From Parahaliea mediterranea (GTDB lineage: Bacteria; Pseudomonadota; Gammaproteobacteria; Pseudomonadales; Halieaceae): a stretch of DNA of 64,000 nt. The notes under the pieces are model-generated. The model had not been told where the DNA came from and did not search any database. It was given only the letters and a program-made list of their open reading frames with translations. Location of the stretch: the NCBI RefSeq assembly GCF_003402235.1, contig NZ_QEWO01000002.1:124001-188000 (forward strand). The letters run 5' to 3'. The translations under genes were made by a program, and so were the position numbers. How positions within the stretch are numbered: the stretch's first letter is position 1; each line of letters opens with the position of its first letter. Shown here one piece after another: positions 1-10,292 of the stretch.

Positions 1-159
1 GCAGCGGCTGCAGCGATAGCGTGTCACCAGTTTGCCCTGCTTGACGTCGAATTGCTTGGCCTTGTCCACCACCCATTTGTGGTGGCCGTGCTTGCACAGG
101 GTTTTGCCCTTGTGCTTGTCCTGCAGGGAGGGTCGCTTGAAGGGAAGTATGTCGGCCAT
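1..159 (-). CDS. Small zinc-ribbon-like hypothetical protein (3' end beyond window)
   Basis: The start is an ATG at 159 and the gene runs off the left edge, so only the first 53 residues are visible (MADILPFKRPSLQ...). A basic N-terminus is followed by a Cys-His stretch (LCKHGHHKW) and then YRCSRC at the edge. The spacing of Cys/His pairs suggests a small zinc-binding domain. Short conserved proteins of this shape occur in pseudomonad-like gammaproteobacteria without a known function. The following gene on the same strand begins outside the window, so no operon statement can be made. Confidence 0.55.
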   Translation of the reverse strand, partial: MADILPFKRPSLQDKHKGKTLCKHGHHKWVVDKAKQFDVKQGKLVTRYRCSRC

Positions 160-221
160 GGGCGCTGTCTATGGGCTAGGGCTAGAACAAAGGACTAGGA
201 CAACGGCTTAACACAGTGCGG

Positions 222-1712
222 TTACAGCAAGGTGCGCTCCAGCGCTTTCTGCCAGCTGGCAAAGCGCTGGCGACGCCGGTGGGGTGTCATGCCAACCCGA
301 AAGGCCTGATCTTCCTGCCAGATCTTGCGGATATCCCCCACGCCATTCCACAAACCCACACCGAGCCCGGCCAGGTAGCAGGCGCCAGCCACGGTGGTTT
401 CTATCACCTGCGGGCGAATCAGCTTGCGGCCCAGTACATCGGCCTGAATCTGCATCAACAGGTTATTGGCGGCGGCGCCACCATCCACCCGCAGGGGCTT
501 CATGCGCTTGCCGAGGTCGCGCTCCATGGCCAGCAGTATGTCGGCATTTTGCAGCGCCATGGCGTCCAGGGTTGCCCGGGCGATATGGCCACGCTGGGTG
601 CCACGGGTCAGGCCGCCCAGCATGCCGCGGGCGTCGGGGGCCCAGTGGGGCGCACCAAGGCCTGTCAGGGCGGGCACAAACTCCACCCCACCATGGTCGT
701 CCACTTCCCTGGCCAGAGCCTCCACATCCGCGGCCTTGCGAATCATCTGCATCTGGTCACGCAGCCACTGCACCGCCGCGCCACACACAAAGGCGCCGCC
801 TTCCAACGCATAAACCGGCTTGCCGCCCTCCCCCAGCTGCCAGGCCAGGGTGGTGAGCAGGCCAGAGCGCGACAGCAATTGCTCGCTGCCGGTATTCATC
901 AGAATGAAGGAGCCGGTACCAAAGGTGCACTTGGCATCGCCGGCGGTAAAACAGGCCTGGCCGAACAGGGCCGCCTGCTGGTCGCCAGCCACCCCGGCAA
1001 TGGGAATGCCATCCGGCAAGCCCTGCACGGCGCGGGTATGGGCCAGCACTGCACTGGAGGGCACCACCCGGGGCAGGATGTCCTTGGGCACTTCAAACAA
1101 ATCCAGCAGTTCGCTGTCCCAGTCGCAGCGCTTCAGGTCCATCAGCGAGGTGCGCGAGGCGTTGGAAACATCGGTAACGTGGGTGTCGCCGCCGGACAGC
1201 TGCCAGATCAGGTAGCTGTCCACGGTGCCCGCGGCCACTTTGCCCGCGCGCAGTTTGCGGCCGATACCGCGGGTATTGTTCAGCAGCCAGCGAAACTTGC
1301 TGGCGGAAAAATACGGGTCGAGCACCAGGCCGGCTTTGCGCCGCACCATTTTTTCATGCCCTTGGGACTTTAACCGCTCGCAGAATTCCGTGGTGCGCCG
1401 GCACTGCCAGACAATCGCATTGTTGAGCGCATCGCCAGTGTCGCGATCCCACAGCAGGGCTGTTTCGCGCTGGTTGGTAATGCCAATGGCGGCAATATCC
1501 GTCGGCTTGCACACGCGCTTGCGCAGCACCGCGCGAATGCCCTTGTGCACCGACTGCCAGATATCGGAGGGGGCATGTTCCACCCAGCCGGGCTGGGGGA
1601 AATGCTGGGGAAACTCAACGTTGACGCTGGCGCGAATTCGCCCCCGGCCATCCATCAGGGCGACGGTTGAGCCGGTGGTTCCCTGATCGATGGCGAGGAC
1701 GAAGTCAGCCAT
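222..1712 (-). CDS. glpK: Glycerol kinase
   Basis: ATP-dependent phosphorylation of glycerol to sn-glycerol-3-phosphate in the cytoplasm. The 496-residue FGGY-family protein opens with LAIDQGTTGSTVALMD, the phosphate-binding loop. It carries the GlpK-typical GITNQRET, FGTGSF and ALEGGAFVCGAAVQWLRD segments and a C-terminal DGGAAANN loop; length fits the family. The ATG at 1712 is chosen because it overlaps the stop of the upstream aldehyde dehydrogenase by one base (TGATG), which implies translational coupling. There is no glpF or glpD nearby, so the partner aldehyde dehydrogenase, rather than a classical glp operon, defines the context. Confidence 0.93.
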   Translation of the reverse strand: MADFVLAIDQGTTGSTVALMDGRGRIRASVNVEFPQHFPQPGWVEHAPSDIWQSVHKGIRAVLRKRVCKPTDIAAIGITNQRETALLWDRDTGDALNNAIVWQCRRTTEFCERLKSQGHEKMVRRKAGLVLDPYFSASKFRWLLNNTRGIGRKLRAGKVAAGTVDSYLIWQLSGGDTHVTDVSNASRTSLMDLKRCDWDSELLDLFEVPKDILPRVVPSSAVLAHTRAVQGLPDGIPIAGVAGDQQAALFGQACFTAGDAKCTFGTGSFILMNTGSEQLLSRSGLLTTLAWQLGEGGKPVYALEGGAFVCGAAVQWLRDQMQMIRKAADVEALAREVDDHGGVEFVPALTGLGAPHWAPDARGMLGGLTRGTQRGHIARATLDAMALQNADILLAMERDLGKRMKPLRVDGGAAANNLLMQIQADVLGRKLIRPQVIETTVAGACYLAGLGVGLWNGVGDIRKIWQEDQAFRVGMTPHRRRQRFASWQKALERTLL

Positions 1713-3139
1713 CAGGCGGCGTAGCCTTCTACAGCCTTGATTTCGAGGAAATCGGTAAAGCCGTGGGCGCCCCACTCGCGTCCGTTACCGGACTGCTTGA
1801 AGCCGCCGAAGGGCACATCAAAACCGCCCGAGGCGCCGTTGATGTGAACGTTGCCGGCGCGGATGCGCGAGGCCACTTTGCGCGCGTGCTCGATGTCGCC
1901 GCTCTGCACATAGCCCGCTAGGCCGTAGGGCGTGTCGTTGCCGACACGGATGGCCTCTTCCTCGGTGTCGTAGGGGATCATCACCAGCACCGGGCCGAAG
2001 ATTTCCTCGCGGGCGATGGTCATGTCGTTGTTGACGTTGGAGAACACCGTGGGGCGAATGAAGTAACCCTTGTCGATGCCTTCCGGGCGGCCGGGGCCGC
2101 CAACAACCAGCTTGGCGCCCTCTTCAATGCCTTTTTCGATCAGGCCCTGGATTTTGTTGAACTGCACTTCGGAGACCACCGGGCCCATGGTGGTTTTGTC
2201 GTCCTGTGGGTCGCCCACCACCACAGAGGCCGTTACCGCCTTGGCGATTTCCTCGGCCTGCTCCAGCATGGCCCGGGGCACCAGCATGCGCGAGGGCGCA
2301 TTGCAGGACTGCCCGGTGTTGTTGTACATGTGCAGCACGCCGCGGGTAACGGCCGCTTCCAGGTCGGCATCGTCGAGGATGATGTTGGGCGACTTGCCAC
2401 CGAGTTCCTGGGCCACGCGCTTAACGGTGGGGGCCGCATTCTGGGCCACCAGGGTGCCGGCGCGGGTGGAGCCGGTGAAGGACATCATGTCCACGTCGGG
2501 GTGCTGGCTGAGGGCCGTGCCCACGCCCGGGCCGTCGCCGTTGACAAGGTTGAACACGCCGGCGGGAACGCCCGCCTCGTCCATGATCTGGGTCCACACG
2601 TAGGCAGACAGGGGCGCCACTTCGCTGGGCTTTAGGATCATGGTGCAACCCACGGCCAGTGCCGGGGCCACCTTGCAGCCAATCTGGTTGACCGGCCAGT
2701 TCCAGGGGGTGATCAGGCCGCAGACGCCGATAGGCTCCTTGAACACGCGGTGCGGGCCCAGGTCTTCCTCGAATTTAAATTCCTTGAGCACGCGCAACGC
2801 TTCCTGCAGGTGGCCAAATCCGGCCATGGCCTGGGCTTCTACCGCCAGCTTCTTGGGCGCGCCCATTTCTTCGCTGATGGCCGCGGCCACGTCGTTAAAG
2901 CGTTTTTCGTACACGGCAACGCAGGACGCCAGCAGGTCGATGCGCTCCTGGCGCGCGCTGTAGCCGTAGGTGTCAAAGGCCTTGCGCGCGGCGGCCACGG
3001 CCAGGTCCACGTCAGCCGCAGAGCCAATGCTGATGACGCCGCAGGCCTGTTCCGTGGCGGGGTTGATCACTTCCAGGGTGCGCGGAGTCACCGGGTCGAC
3101 CCACTGACCATTGATATAAAACTGGGTGTATTCGTGCAT
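1712..3139 (-). CDS. NAD(P)-dependent aldehyde dehydrogenase
   Basis: A 475-residue ALDH-superfamily enzyme that oxidises an aldehyde to its acid. The cofactor-binding segment GLITPWNWPV, the catalytic general base in QELGGKSPNI, the catalytic Cys in GQSCNAPSR and the C-terminal EEIFGPVL and PFGGFKQSGNGRE motifs are all present. The start at 3139 follows a GGAG ribosome site 8 bases upstream. It is the first gene of a two-gene unit with glycerol kinase (one-base overlap) and lies 110 bp downstream of an AraC-type regulator on the same strand. The substrate is unknown; the coupling to glpK makes glyceraldehyde or a glycerol-derived aldehyde conceivable, but this is inference. Confidence 0.9.
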   Translation of the reverse strand: MHEYTQFYINGQWVDPVTPRTLEVINPATEQACGVISIGSAADVDLAVAAARKAFDTYGYSARQERIDLLASCVAVYEKRFNDVAAAISEEMGAPKKLAVEAQAMAGFGHLQEALRVLKEFKFEEDLGPHRVFKEPIGVCGLITPWNWPVNQIGCKVAPALAVGCTMILKPSEVAPLSAYVWTQIMDEAGVPAGVFNLVNGDGPGVGTALSQHPDVDMMSFTGSTRAGTLVAQNAAPTVKRVAQELGGKSPNIILDDADLEAAVTRGVLHMYNNTGQSCNAPSRMLVPRAMLEQAEEIAKAVTASVVVGDPQDDKTTMGPVVSEVQFNKIQGLIEKGIEEGAKLVVGGPGRPEGIDKGYFIRPTVFSNVNNDMTIAREEIFGPVLVMIPYDTEEEAIRVGNDTPYGLAGYVQSGDIEHARKVASRIRAGNVHINGASGGFDVPFGGFKQSGNGREWGAHGFTDFLEIKAVEGYAA

Positions 3140-3249
3140 GGTTATTCTCCGATTGTGAATTTGCGGGTTGATGTAATTAGCATAATCGTACAGTGGCACA
3201 GAGGCGCTAGTGTAGCACCGCCGGGGGGCGAGGCTACCACCCCAAGGGG

Positions 3250-4263
3250 TTATCGGCGCCGCGCCCGGCGATAGGCCAGCGGCGACATGCCAGTCCACAG
3301 TTTGAACGCGCGGGAGAAGGCCGGTTCCGTCATCGCCAGCGACTGGGCCACTTCGCCGATGGGGCCGTTGCCCTCCAGCAGCATGGCCTCTGCGCGATCG
3401 CGCCGATACTGCTCGCGCAGGCGGCGGAAGCTGCTGCCCTCGCGCTTCAGCTGGCGGTGCAGGGTGCGGCTGCTCATGTGCCACTGGCCGGCCAGGGCCT
3501 CCAGGCTCAGGTCCGCCTGGGCATCGGCCAGCGCCCGCAACACCCGGGCGCTGACGCTGTCGGCAAAAATCTGCTTCACAAACCACTCATCCGGCAGGCG
3601 CTGAAGATAGCGGCGCAGGTCGCGCCGGGAACGGATCACCGGCGCGCGCAACCAGGCGCTGTCCACCTGGATGCTGCTGATGTCTTGGCGGTATTGCACC
3701 GGGCCCGGGAACATCAGACGGTATTCGGCCCGGTGAGCCGGCGCGGCAAAGCGAAAGGCCGTGCGCAGCAGCGGCATGCGCTCGCCGATCAACCAGTTGC
3801 AGAAGCGGTGCCAGATGAGCAGCATGAATTCTTCCAGCAGGTGGTCCGGGTCGGCCTCTGGCTCGGCCAGGCGCAGGGCCAGTTCGCAGTGTCCGCCCTC
3901 GCGCAGTTCCCAGCGCAGGGCCGGCGAGGTCAGGTTGTAAAAGCGCACCGAGTAGCGCAGGGCCTCCCCCAGGGTGGCGCTGTCCACCATCTGCCGGGCC
4001 ATCAGGGCAAAGGTGCCAAAGCGGTGGGCGCCGGCGCCAAAGCCCATCAGTTCATCGTCCAGTTCCCGCCACACTAGGCGCATCAGCGCGCCCAGTTGCA
4101 CCGGGCTGATACGCACCCGCCCCTCATCCAGCAGGTCGCGGTTCAGGCGCACCGCCTGCAACAACTGGTCCTGCGCCACGCCGAGCGCCGTGGCGCGCGC
4201 CACCAGCACACGGGCGAAGTGCGTGGCGATGCCGGGGCGGTGAAGATCGGCCAGTGTTGTCAT
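3250..4263 (-). CDS. AraC-family transcriptional regulator
   Basis: A 337-residue regulator with an N-terminal ligand-binding region of the 'arabinose-binding' type found in OruR/ArgR-like AraC proteins. The C-terminal double helix-turn-helix (SLEALAGQWHMSSRTLHRQL, then GEVAQSLAMTEPAFSRAFKLW and GMSPLAYRR) is typical AraC/XylS. Start at 4263 (MTTLADLH) is preferred; an in-frame Met seven codons upstream is possible. It is divergent from the acyl-CoA dehydrogenase at 4428 and upstream of the aldehyde dehydrogenase, so either may be its target. The ligand is unknown. Confidence 0.88.
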   Translation of the reverse strand: MTTLADLHRPGIATHFARVLVARATALGVAQDQLLQAVRLNRDLLDEGRVRISPVQLGALMRLVWRELDDELMGFGAGAHRFGTFALMARQMVDSATLGEALRYSVRFYNLTSPALRWELREGGHCELALRLAEPEADPDHLLEEFMLLIWHRFCNWLIGERMPLLRTAFRFAAPAHRAEYRLMFPGPVQYRQDISSIQVDSAWLRAPVIRSRRDLRRYLQRLPDEWFVKQIFADSVSARVLRALADAQADLSLEALAGQWHMSSRTLHRQLKREGSSFRRLREQYRRDRAEAMLLEGNGPIGEVAQSLAMTEPAFSRAFKLWTGMSPLAYRRARRR

Positions 4264-4427
4264 GTAATGGTAATTCCGTTGCAACTGCCGGCGCTTTATA
4301 CCTTAACTGCACAGCAATTGACCACCGGCTGTCGTCTACGATCAAAAATTGGCGGGTTGCGTCATTGTCTTGCCAGCGGCTTTTACTCACACTTTCGCCT
4401 TTCCCACGCCCGCGATGGAGCACCGTT

Positions 4428-5564
4428 ATGGACAAAGAAGAATTGACCCTGTTTCGCGATATGGCCCGCCGTGCCTTCGAGCAGGAAATCGCCCCCCACT
4501 TTGAAGCCTGGGAAGAGCAGCACATGGTGCCTCGCGAGCTGTGGAACACCCTGGGCGCCGCCGGGCTGCTGTGCCCGGACGTGGACGAAGCCTACGGCGG
4601 CGCCGGCACCAGCGCCCACGTGACCCTGGCGCTGATCGAAGAACTGTCCGCCATGGGCTTTGGCGGCATTGCCACCGGCACCGGCATTCACTCCAACATT
4701 GTGGCGCCCTACATCAGCCGCCACGGCAGCGAGGCACAAAAGCAGCAGTGGCTGCCGAAGATGGTCAGCGGCGAAGCCGTGGGCGCTCTGGCCATGACCG
4801 AGCCCGGCGCCGGTTCTGATGTGCAGGGCATTCGCACCACCGCCGTGCGCGACGGCGACGAGTGGGTCATCAACGGCTCCAAGATCTTCATCACCAACGG
4901 CATTCACGCCGATCTGGTAATCGTGGCCGCCCTCACCGACCCGGGCAAGGGCGCCAAGGGCACCAGCCTGTTCCTGGTGGACGCCAGCCTGCCGGGCTTT
5001 GAGAAGAGCAAGAAGATCGAGAAGATCGGCCAGCACACCTCCGACACCGCCCAGCTGTTCTTCCAGGATCTGCGGGTACCGGCCGATGCGCTGCTGGGCG
5101 AAGAGAACAAGGGCTTTGTCATCATGATGGAAGAGCTGCCCAGGGAGCGCCTCGGCATTGCCGCCCAGGCGATTTCCGCCGCCGAGGGCGCCCTGGCCCA
5201 CACCATCGAATACGTGAAGGAGCGCAAGGCCTTTGGCCAGAGCGTGAGCAGCTTCCAGAACACCCGCTTCAAGCTGGCGGACGTGCGCACGGAAATCGCC
5301 CTGAACCGCGCCCTGTACGAGCAGTGTGCCGACGAGTACACCCGCGGCGAACTGGGTGCCGACAAGGCGGCCATGCTCAAACTGGCAGCCTGCGAAATGC
5401 AGTGCAAAACCATCGACGACTGCCTGCAGCTGTTCGGCGGCTACGGCTACACCACCGAGTACCCCATCTCCCGCTACTACACCGATGCCCGCATCCAGCG
5501 CATCTACGGCGGCACCTCGGAGATCATGCGCGAGCTGGTGGCCCGCTCCATCCTCGGACGCTAG
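4428..5564 (+). CDS. Acyl-CoA dehydrogenase (long-chain/isovaleryl-type active site)
   Basis: A flavoenzyme of 378 residues introducing the trans-2 double bond in acyl-CoA. The signatures GALAMTEPGAGSDVQGI and, near the C-terminus, QLFGGYGY and RIYGGTSEIMRELVAR are clear. The position holding the catalytic Glu in short and medium chain enzymes (YEGT) is Gly here (YGGT), as in LCAD and isovaleryl-CoA dehydrogenase. In those the base sits on an upstream helix, and a Glu is present in the matching stretch AISAAEGALAHTIEY. The ATG at 4428 gives family-typical length. It is divergent from the AraC regulator, which may control it. Chain-length preference cannot be read from sequence. Confidence 0.9.
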   Translation: MDKEELTLFRDMARRAFEQEIAPHFEAWEEQHMVPRELWNTLGAAGLLCPDVDEAYGGAGTSAHVTLALIEELSAMGFGGIATGTGIHSNIVAPYISRHGSEAQKQQWLPKMVSGEAVGALAMTEPGAGSDVQGIRTTAVRDGDEWVINGSKIFITNGIHADLVIVAALTDPGKGAKGTSLFLVDASLPGFEKSKKIEKIGQHTSDTAQLFFQDLRVPADALLGEENKGFVIMMEELPRERLGIAAQAISAAEGALAHTIEYVKERKAFGQSVSSFQNTRFKLADVRTEIALNRALYEQCADEYTRGELGADKAAMLKLAACEMQCKTIDDCLQLFGGYGYTTEYPISRYYTDARIQRIYGGTSEIMRELVARSILGR

Positions 5565-5568
5565 CCCG

Positions 5569-5595
5569 CAAGCCCGGCACCCCCGGGCCGGCTTT
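5569..5595 (+). terminator. Possible stem-loop terminator after acyl-CoA dehydrogenase
   Basis: An imperfect GC-rich inverted repeat (AAGCCCGGC / GCCGGCTTT) follows the stop codon at once, in the gap before the convergent AEC transporter. It has a short T run only, so it is weak as an intrinsic terminator. Confidence 0.4.
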
Positions 5596-5620
5596 ACCTA
5601 CCAGCTGGCCTGCCACCGGG

Positions 5621-6589
5621 TTAGGCCAGCTCTCCCACCAGCCCCAGCGATACCAGCACGCTGAAGCCCACTGTCACCGTCAGGCCACACAGCAGCGTGG
5701 TGAGAATGATGATATTGGCCGCCAGGGTGCCGTTGCCCCGGGCCGCCACCACCATCACGAAACTGGCCGCCGCCACCGGCGCCGCCAGCAGCAGGAAGAT
5801 CACCCCCAGGGCCTGCCCCCGCACTCCCATCAGCAAACCGAGGCCCAGGCCAATGGCCGGGCCCACGCACAGGCGCCAGGCCGCCGCCTCCCAAGTCATG
5901 CGCCCAAGTCGGTGCAGGGTATTGAGCTGAATCGCGCCGCCAATGGCCAGCAGCGTGAGGGGAATGAAGTAACTGGAAATGGCCGACGACACCGCCGGCA
6001 CCAGGGCCGGCACGGGCAGGCCCAGCAGGGAGACGGCCACCCCAAGGCCAATGCCTATCAGCAACGGGTTGCGCAGCATGCCCAGCACCATCGCCCGCGG
6101 CGAGCGCTGCCCGCCCAGGGTGGCATTGAGCACCGCTACCGCCAGCACGTTGTAGAGGGCGGTCATCACCGCCAGCGGCAGCGTGGCCAGGGCCAGCCCC
6201 GGCTCGCCGTAGGCGGCGTGACACAGGGCAATGCCGACAATGGCGAGGTTGGAGCGATAGGATGCCTGCACGAACACCCCGGCATCCCCCAGGGCAAAAC
6301 CGCGCCAGCGGCAGTAGGCGGCGCTGGCCAGCAGGGTGGCGATGGTGGCGGCAACACCGGCCATCAGGTAGCGGGCATCGCCGAGTTGCCGGTAGTCCAC
6401 CGTCGCGGCGCTGGCAAACAGCAGCACCGGCAGCACGGCCATAAAGGCAACGCGGGATATCACATCCACATGGCGCTGCTGGATCAGCCCCACACGGCGC
6501 AGCAGCACACCCAGCAGCACCCACCCGAAGGTGGGGCCGCTGACCGAAAGTGCCGTTACGATGAGTTTGAGGGTATCGCTATCCGCCAA
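5621..6589 (-). CDS. AEC-family (auxin efflux carrier type) membrane transporter
   Basis: A 322-residue, highly hydrophobic protein with about ten predicted membrane helices. It shows the split five-plus-five helix layout of bile/arsenite/riboflavin-type AEC permeases, including the conserved SYRSNLAIVGIAL and NPLLIGIGLG segments. Bacterial AEC proteins export or import carboxylates and amino-acid derivatives. It lies 33 bp downstream of a class III transaminase on the same strand, so it probably moves a substrate or product of that enzyme; this is inferred from context only. Confidence 0.85.
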   Translation of the reverse strand: MADSDTLKLIVTALSVSGPTFGWVLLGVLLRRVGLIQQRHVDVISRVAFMAVLPVLLFASAATVDYRQLGDARYLMAGVAATIATLLASAAYCRWRGFALGDAGVFVQASYRSNLAIVGIALCHAAYGEPGLALATLPLAVMTALYNVLAVAVLNATLGGQRSPRAMVLGMLRNPLLIGIGLGVAVSLLGLPVPALVPAVSSAISSYFIPLTLLAIGGAIQLNTLHRLGRMTWEAAAWRLCVGPAIGLGLGLLMGVRGQALGVIFLLLAAPVAAASFVMVVAARGNGTLAANIIILTTLLCGLTVTVGFSVLVSLGLVGELA

Positions 6590-6622
6590 AAAGTGGGTAC
6601 TGCCTGCCGGGGAAAAGCGCGA

Positions 6623-7960
<1,338 letters not shown>

Positions 7961-8009
7961 GGCCTGGTTTCCAAGTGGCTAATGCGAGGCATTCTAGGCC
8001 CGGCTATTA

Positions 8010-8057
8010 GTTTCATAAATTCATATTTAAGAACGTATATTTTCAGTATTATGAAAC
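8010..8057. promoter_or_regulatory. Inverted repeat in LysR/transaminase divergent promoter
   Basis: A perfect 9-bp inverted repeat, GTTTCATAA at 8010-8018 and TTATGAAAC at 8049-8057, encloses an AT-rich 30-bp spacer in an otherwise GC-rich region between the divergent transaminase and LysR genes. It is a good candidate operator for the adjacent LysR regulator. The wide spacing is unusual for a single LysR box and could mean two half-sites bound by a tetramer. Confidence 0.5.
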
Positions 8058-8078
8058 TTTTGAATAGCGGGCAATCCG

Positions 8079-9017
8079 ATGAAAAAACGCGCCCTGCTCG
8101 GCACCGTTACCGACAGCGACCTGCGCCTGCTGCGGGTGTTTCGCGCGGTGGTGGCCTGCGGCGGCTTTGCCGCGGCGGAGTTGGAACTGAACATCAACCG
8201 CTCGACCATCTCGCGCCACATCAAGGATCTGGAAACCCGCCTTGGCGTCACCCTGTGCCGGCGCGGGCGGGGCGGTTTCGCCCTCACCCACGAGGGCCAG
8301 CAGGTACATGCCAGCGCCCTGAAAATGATGTCGGCGATGCAGGACTTTCAGCACGAGGTGAACGACCTGCACCGCCAGCTCACCGGCAACGTGACCCTGG
8401 CCCTGTTCGACAAGACCGCCTCCAACCCCGAGTGCCGCATCGCCACCGCGCTGGGGCACTTTGATGCACTGGCGCCGGAGGTTCACCCCCAGGTGCATGT
8501 GGAACCCATCAACGCCATCGAGCGCGGGGTGATCGAGGGGCGCTACCACATTGGCGTCATACCCGAGCACCGCCCCTCCGCCAGCCTGCGCTATTTTCCC
8601 CTGTTCCGCGAGCAGATGTACCTGTACTGCGGCAGCGCCCACCCCCTGTTTGCCCAGCGCGCCAGCCGGGATGCAGTGCGCCGCAGCAAGTACGTGGGCA
8701 TTGGCTACCACAGCCCAAACATGGAAGTGACCCGCCAGCTTGGCCAGCAACGCCACGCCACCGCCTACGATCAGGAGGCAGTGGCCCACCTGGTGCTGTC
8801 CGGCGCCTACCTTGGCTACCTGCCCGCCCACTACGCCGCCCCCTTCGAGGCCAGCGGCCAGATGCGCGCCCTGCTGCCAAAAACCTTCCAGTACGTGTGC
8901 GAATTCAGCGCTATCTTGCGCCCGGCGCCACCACCCAACCGGATTGTCAAAACCCTGCTCGACTGCCTGCTCAGTGCCCACGGGCTATCTGACACGGACG
9001 CGCTGAATTGGGTATGA
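8079..9017 (+). CDS. LysR-family transcriptional regulator
   Basis: A 312-residue regulator with an N-terminal winged helix-turn-helix (LRLLRVFRAVVACGGFAAAE, NRSTISRHIKDLETRLGV) and a C-terminal substrate-binding-like domain. It is divergent from the transaminase-AEC operon, its most likely target in the usual LysR layout. The ligand is unknown, possibly the transaminase substrate. The hupE-like genes follow 48 bp downstream on the same strand but are not an obvious functional partner. Confidence 0.9.
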   Translation: MKKRALLGTVTDSDLRLLRVFRAVVACGGFAAAELELNINRSTISRHIKDLETRLGVTLCRRGRGGFALTHEGQQVHASALKMMSAMQDFQHEVNDLHRQLTGNVTLALFDKTASNPECRIATALGHFDALAPEVHPQVHVEPINAIERGVIEGRYHIGVIPEHRPSASLRYFPLFREQMYLYCGSAHPLFAQRASRDAVRRSKYVGIGYHSPNMEVTRQLGQQRHATAYDQEAVAHLVLSGAYLGYLPAHYAAPFEASGQMRALLPKTFQYVCEFSAILRPAPPPNRIVKTLLDCLLSAHGLSDTDALNWV

Positions 9018-9065
9018 TGCCGCCCTTCACCGCAAGCCATCACTCAGACCATGAAAGGCCCCACG

Positions 9066-9656
9066 ATGACCCAAAAACGACTGCAATCCCTCCTTGCCGG
9101 CTCGCTACTGCTGCTGGCCGGCACCGCCCAGGCACACGCCCCCACCGATATCGCCGGCGGCTTCAGCAGCGGCTTTTTGCACCCCCTGCTGGGCTGGGAT
9201 CACGTGGCCGCCATGGTGGCCGTTGGCCTATGGGGCGCCTTCCTCGGCCGCCCCGCCATCTGGCTGCTGCCGGTGGTGTTCCCGCTGGTGATGGCCATCG
9301 GTGGCGCCCTCGGGGTGGCCGGCATTGCCCTGCCCGGGGTGGAAATAGGCATTGCCGCCTCGGCCCTCGTGCTCGGCCTGATGGTGCTGCTGGCGGCGCG
9401 GCCGCCGCTGCCGGTGGCCGCGGTGCTGGTGGGCGTATTCGCCATCTTCCACGGCCATGCCCACGGCACCGAATTGCCCCACGCCGCCAGCCCGCTGGCC
9501 TACAGCCTGGGCTTTGTACTCTCCACTGGCCTGTTGCACCTGGCCGGTATCGCCTTCGGCCTGCTTACCCGCCTGCGCTTTGGCAATACCCTGGTACGCG
9601 CCGGCGGCGCGGTTATCGCCCTGGCCGGCGCCTGGTTCCTGTTCCAGGCGCTTTGA
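9066..9656 (+). CDS. HupE/UreJ family protein (putative nickel/cobalt permease)
   Basis: 196 residues with a signal-like first helix ending at AQAHAPTD, followed by about six helices. The family motif GFLHPLLGWDHVAAMVAVGLWGAF (HPxxGxDH) and FAIFHGHAHGTELP are both present; the His residues are believed to bind Ni or Co during transport. The ATG at 9066 is preferred over one at 9051 because AAAGG precedes it at suitable distance. No hydrogenase or urease genes are in the window. It is immediately followed by a second, diverged member of the family. Confidence 0.85.
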   Translation: MTQKRLQSLLAGSLLLLAGTAQAHAPTDIAGGFSSGFLHPLLGWDHVAAMVAVGLWGAFLGRPAIWLLPVVFPLVMAIGGALGVAGIALPGVEIGIAASALVLGLMVLLAARPPLPVAAVLVGVFAIFHGHAHGTELPHAASPLAYSLGFVLSTGLLHLAGIAFGLLTRLRFGNTLVRAGGAVIALAGAWFLFQAL

Positions 9657-10262
9657 GTGAAGCTCGCTCGCCCCGCCGCGCGGCCCGCCCTGGCTGCGCT
9701 GCTGGCCCTGCTGCCGCAGTTGGCCCTGGCCCACAGCCCCATTGAAGGCATTGGCCGTTTCTACGGTGGCCTGCTGCACCCGGTGATGGTGTTGCCCCAC
9801 GCCCTGGCGTTACTCACCTTTGCCTTACTGGTGGGCCAGGTTGGGGTAAGCGCCATGCGCCGGGCCTACCCGCCCTTCCTGCTGGCACTGGCGGTGGGGC
9901 TGACGCTGGCCGGCTTTAATATTACCTTTGGCCTGCCAAGCGAACGCCTGCTGCTGTCCAGCGCCCTGCTGTGCGGGCTGCTTGCGGTTGCCCAGTGGAA
10001 ACTGCCCCTGCTCGGTTTTACCGTGCTGGGCGCCCTGCTCGGCGCGGTGGTGGGGCTGGATTCCGGCGTTGAGGCAAGCCTAAGCCGCCAGGAGACCTTT
10101 GCCGCCCTGCTGGGCTGCTGGCTGGGGGCCGCCATCGGCCTGATTGTGATTGCGGGGGTTGTGGAACTGGCGCGCCGGCCCTGGCAGCGCTTAGCGGTGC
10201 GCATTGTCGCGTCGTGGGTGTGCGCCAGCACGCTGCTGGTGCTGGCGCTGGCCCTGCGCTAG
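9657..10262 (+). CDS. Second HupE/UreJ-like membrane protein
   Basis: A 201-residue hydrophobic protein beginning with GTG directly after the TGA of the first hupE-like gene (no spacer). The N-terminus resembles a signal peptide ending at ALAHSPIEG, then GRFYGGLLHPVMVLPHALALLTF retains an HP...H arrangement like the HupE motif but lacks the second His-rich loop. Several further helices follow. The tandem layout suggests two subunits or sequential factors for metal uptake; the reduced His content suggests the second protein is not equivalent to the first. Confidence 0.7.
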   Translation: MKLARPAARPALAALLALLPQLALAHSPIEGIGRFYGGLLHPVMVLPHALALLTFALLVGQVGVSAMRRAYPPFLLALAVGLTLAGFNITFGLPSERLLLSSALLCGLLAVAQWKLPLLGFTVLGALLGAVVGLDSGVEASLSRQETFAALLGCWLGAAIGLIVIAGVVELARRPWQRLAVRIVASWVCASTLLVLALALR

Positions 10263-10292
10263 GCAGCGAGGGCCAGTGCCGCGGCGTGCCGG

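Noticed and set aside
216-1373. Long plus-strand open frame opposite glycerol kinase
   Set aside because: It mirrors glpK in a high-GC region; composition (Gly/His/Gln/Ala-rich) is typical of antisense frames and there is no family similarity.
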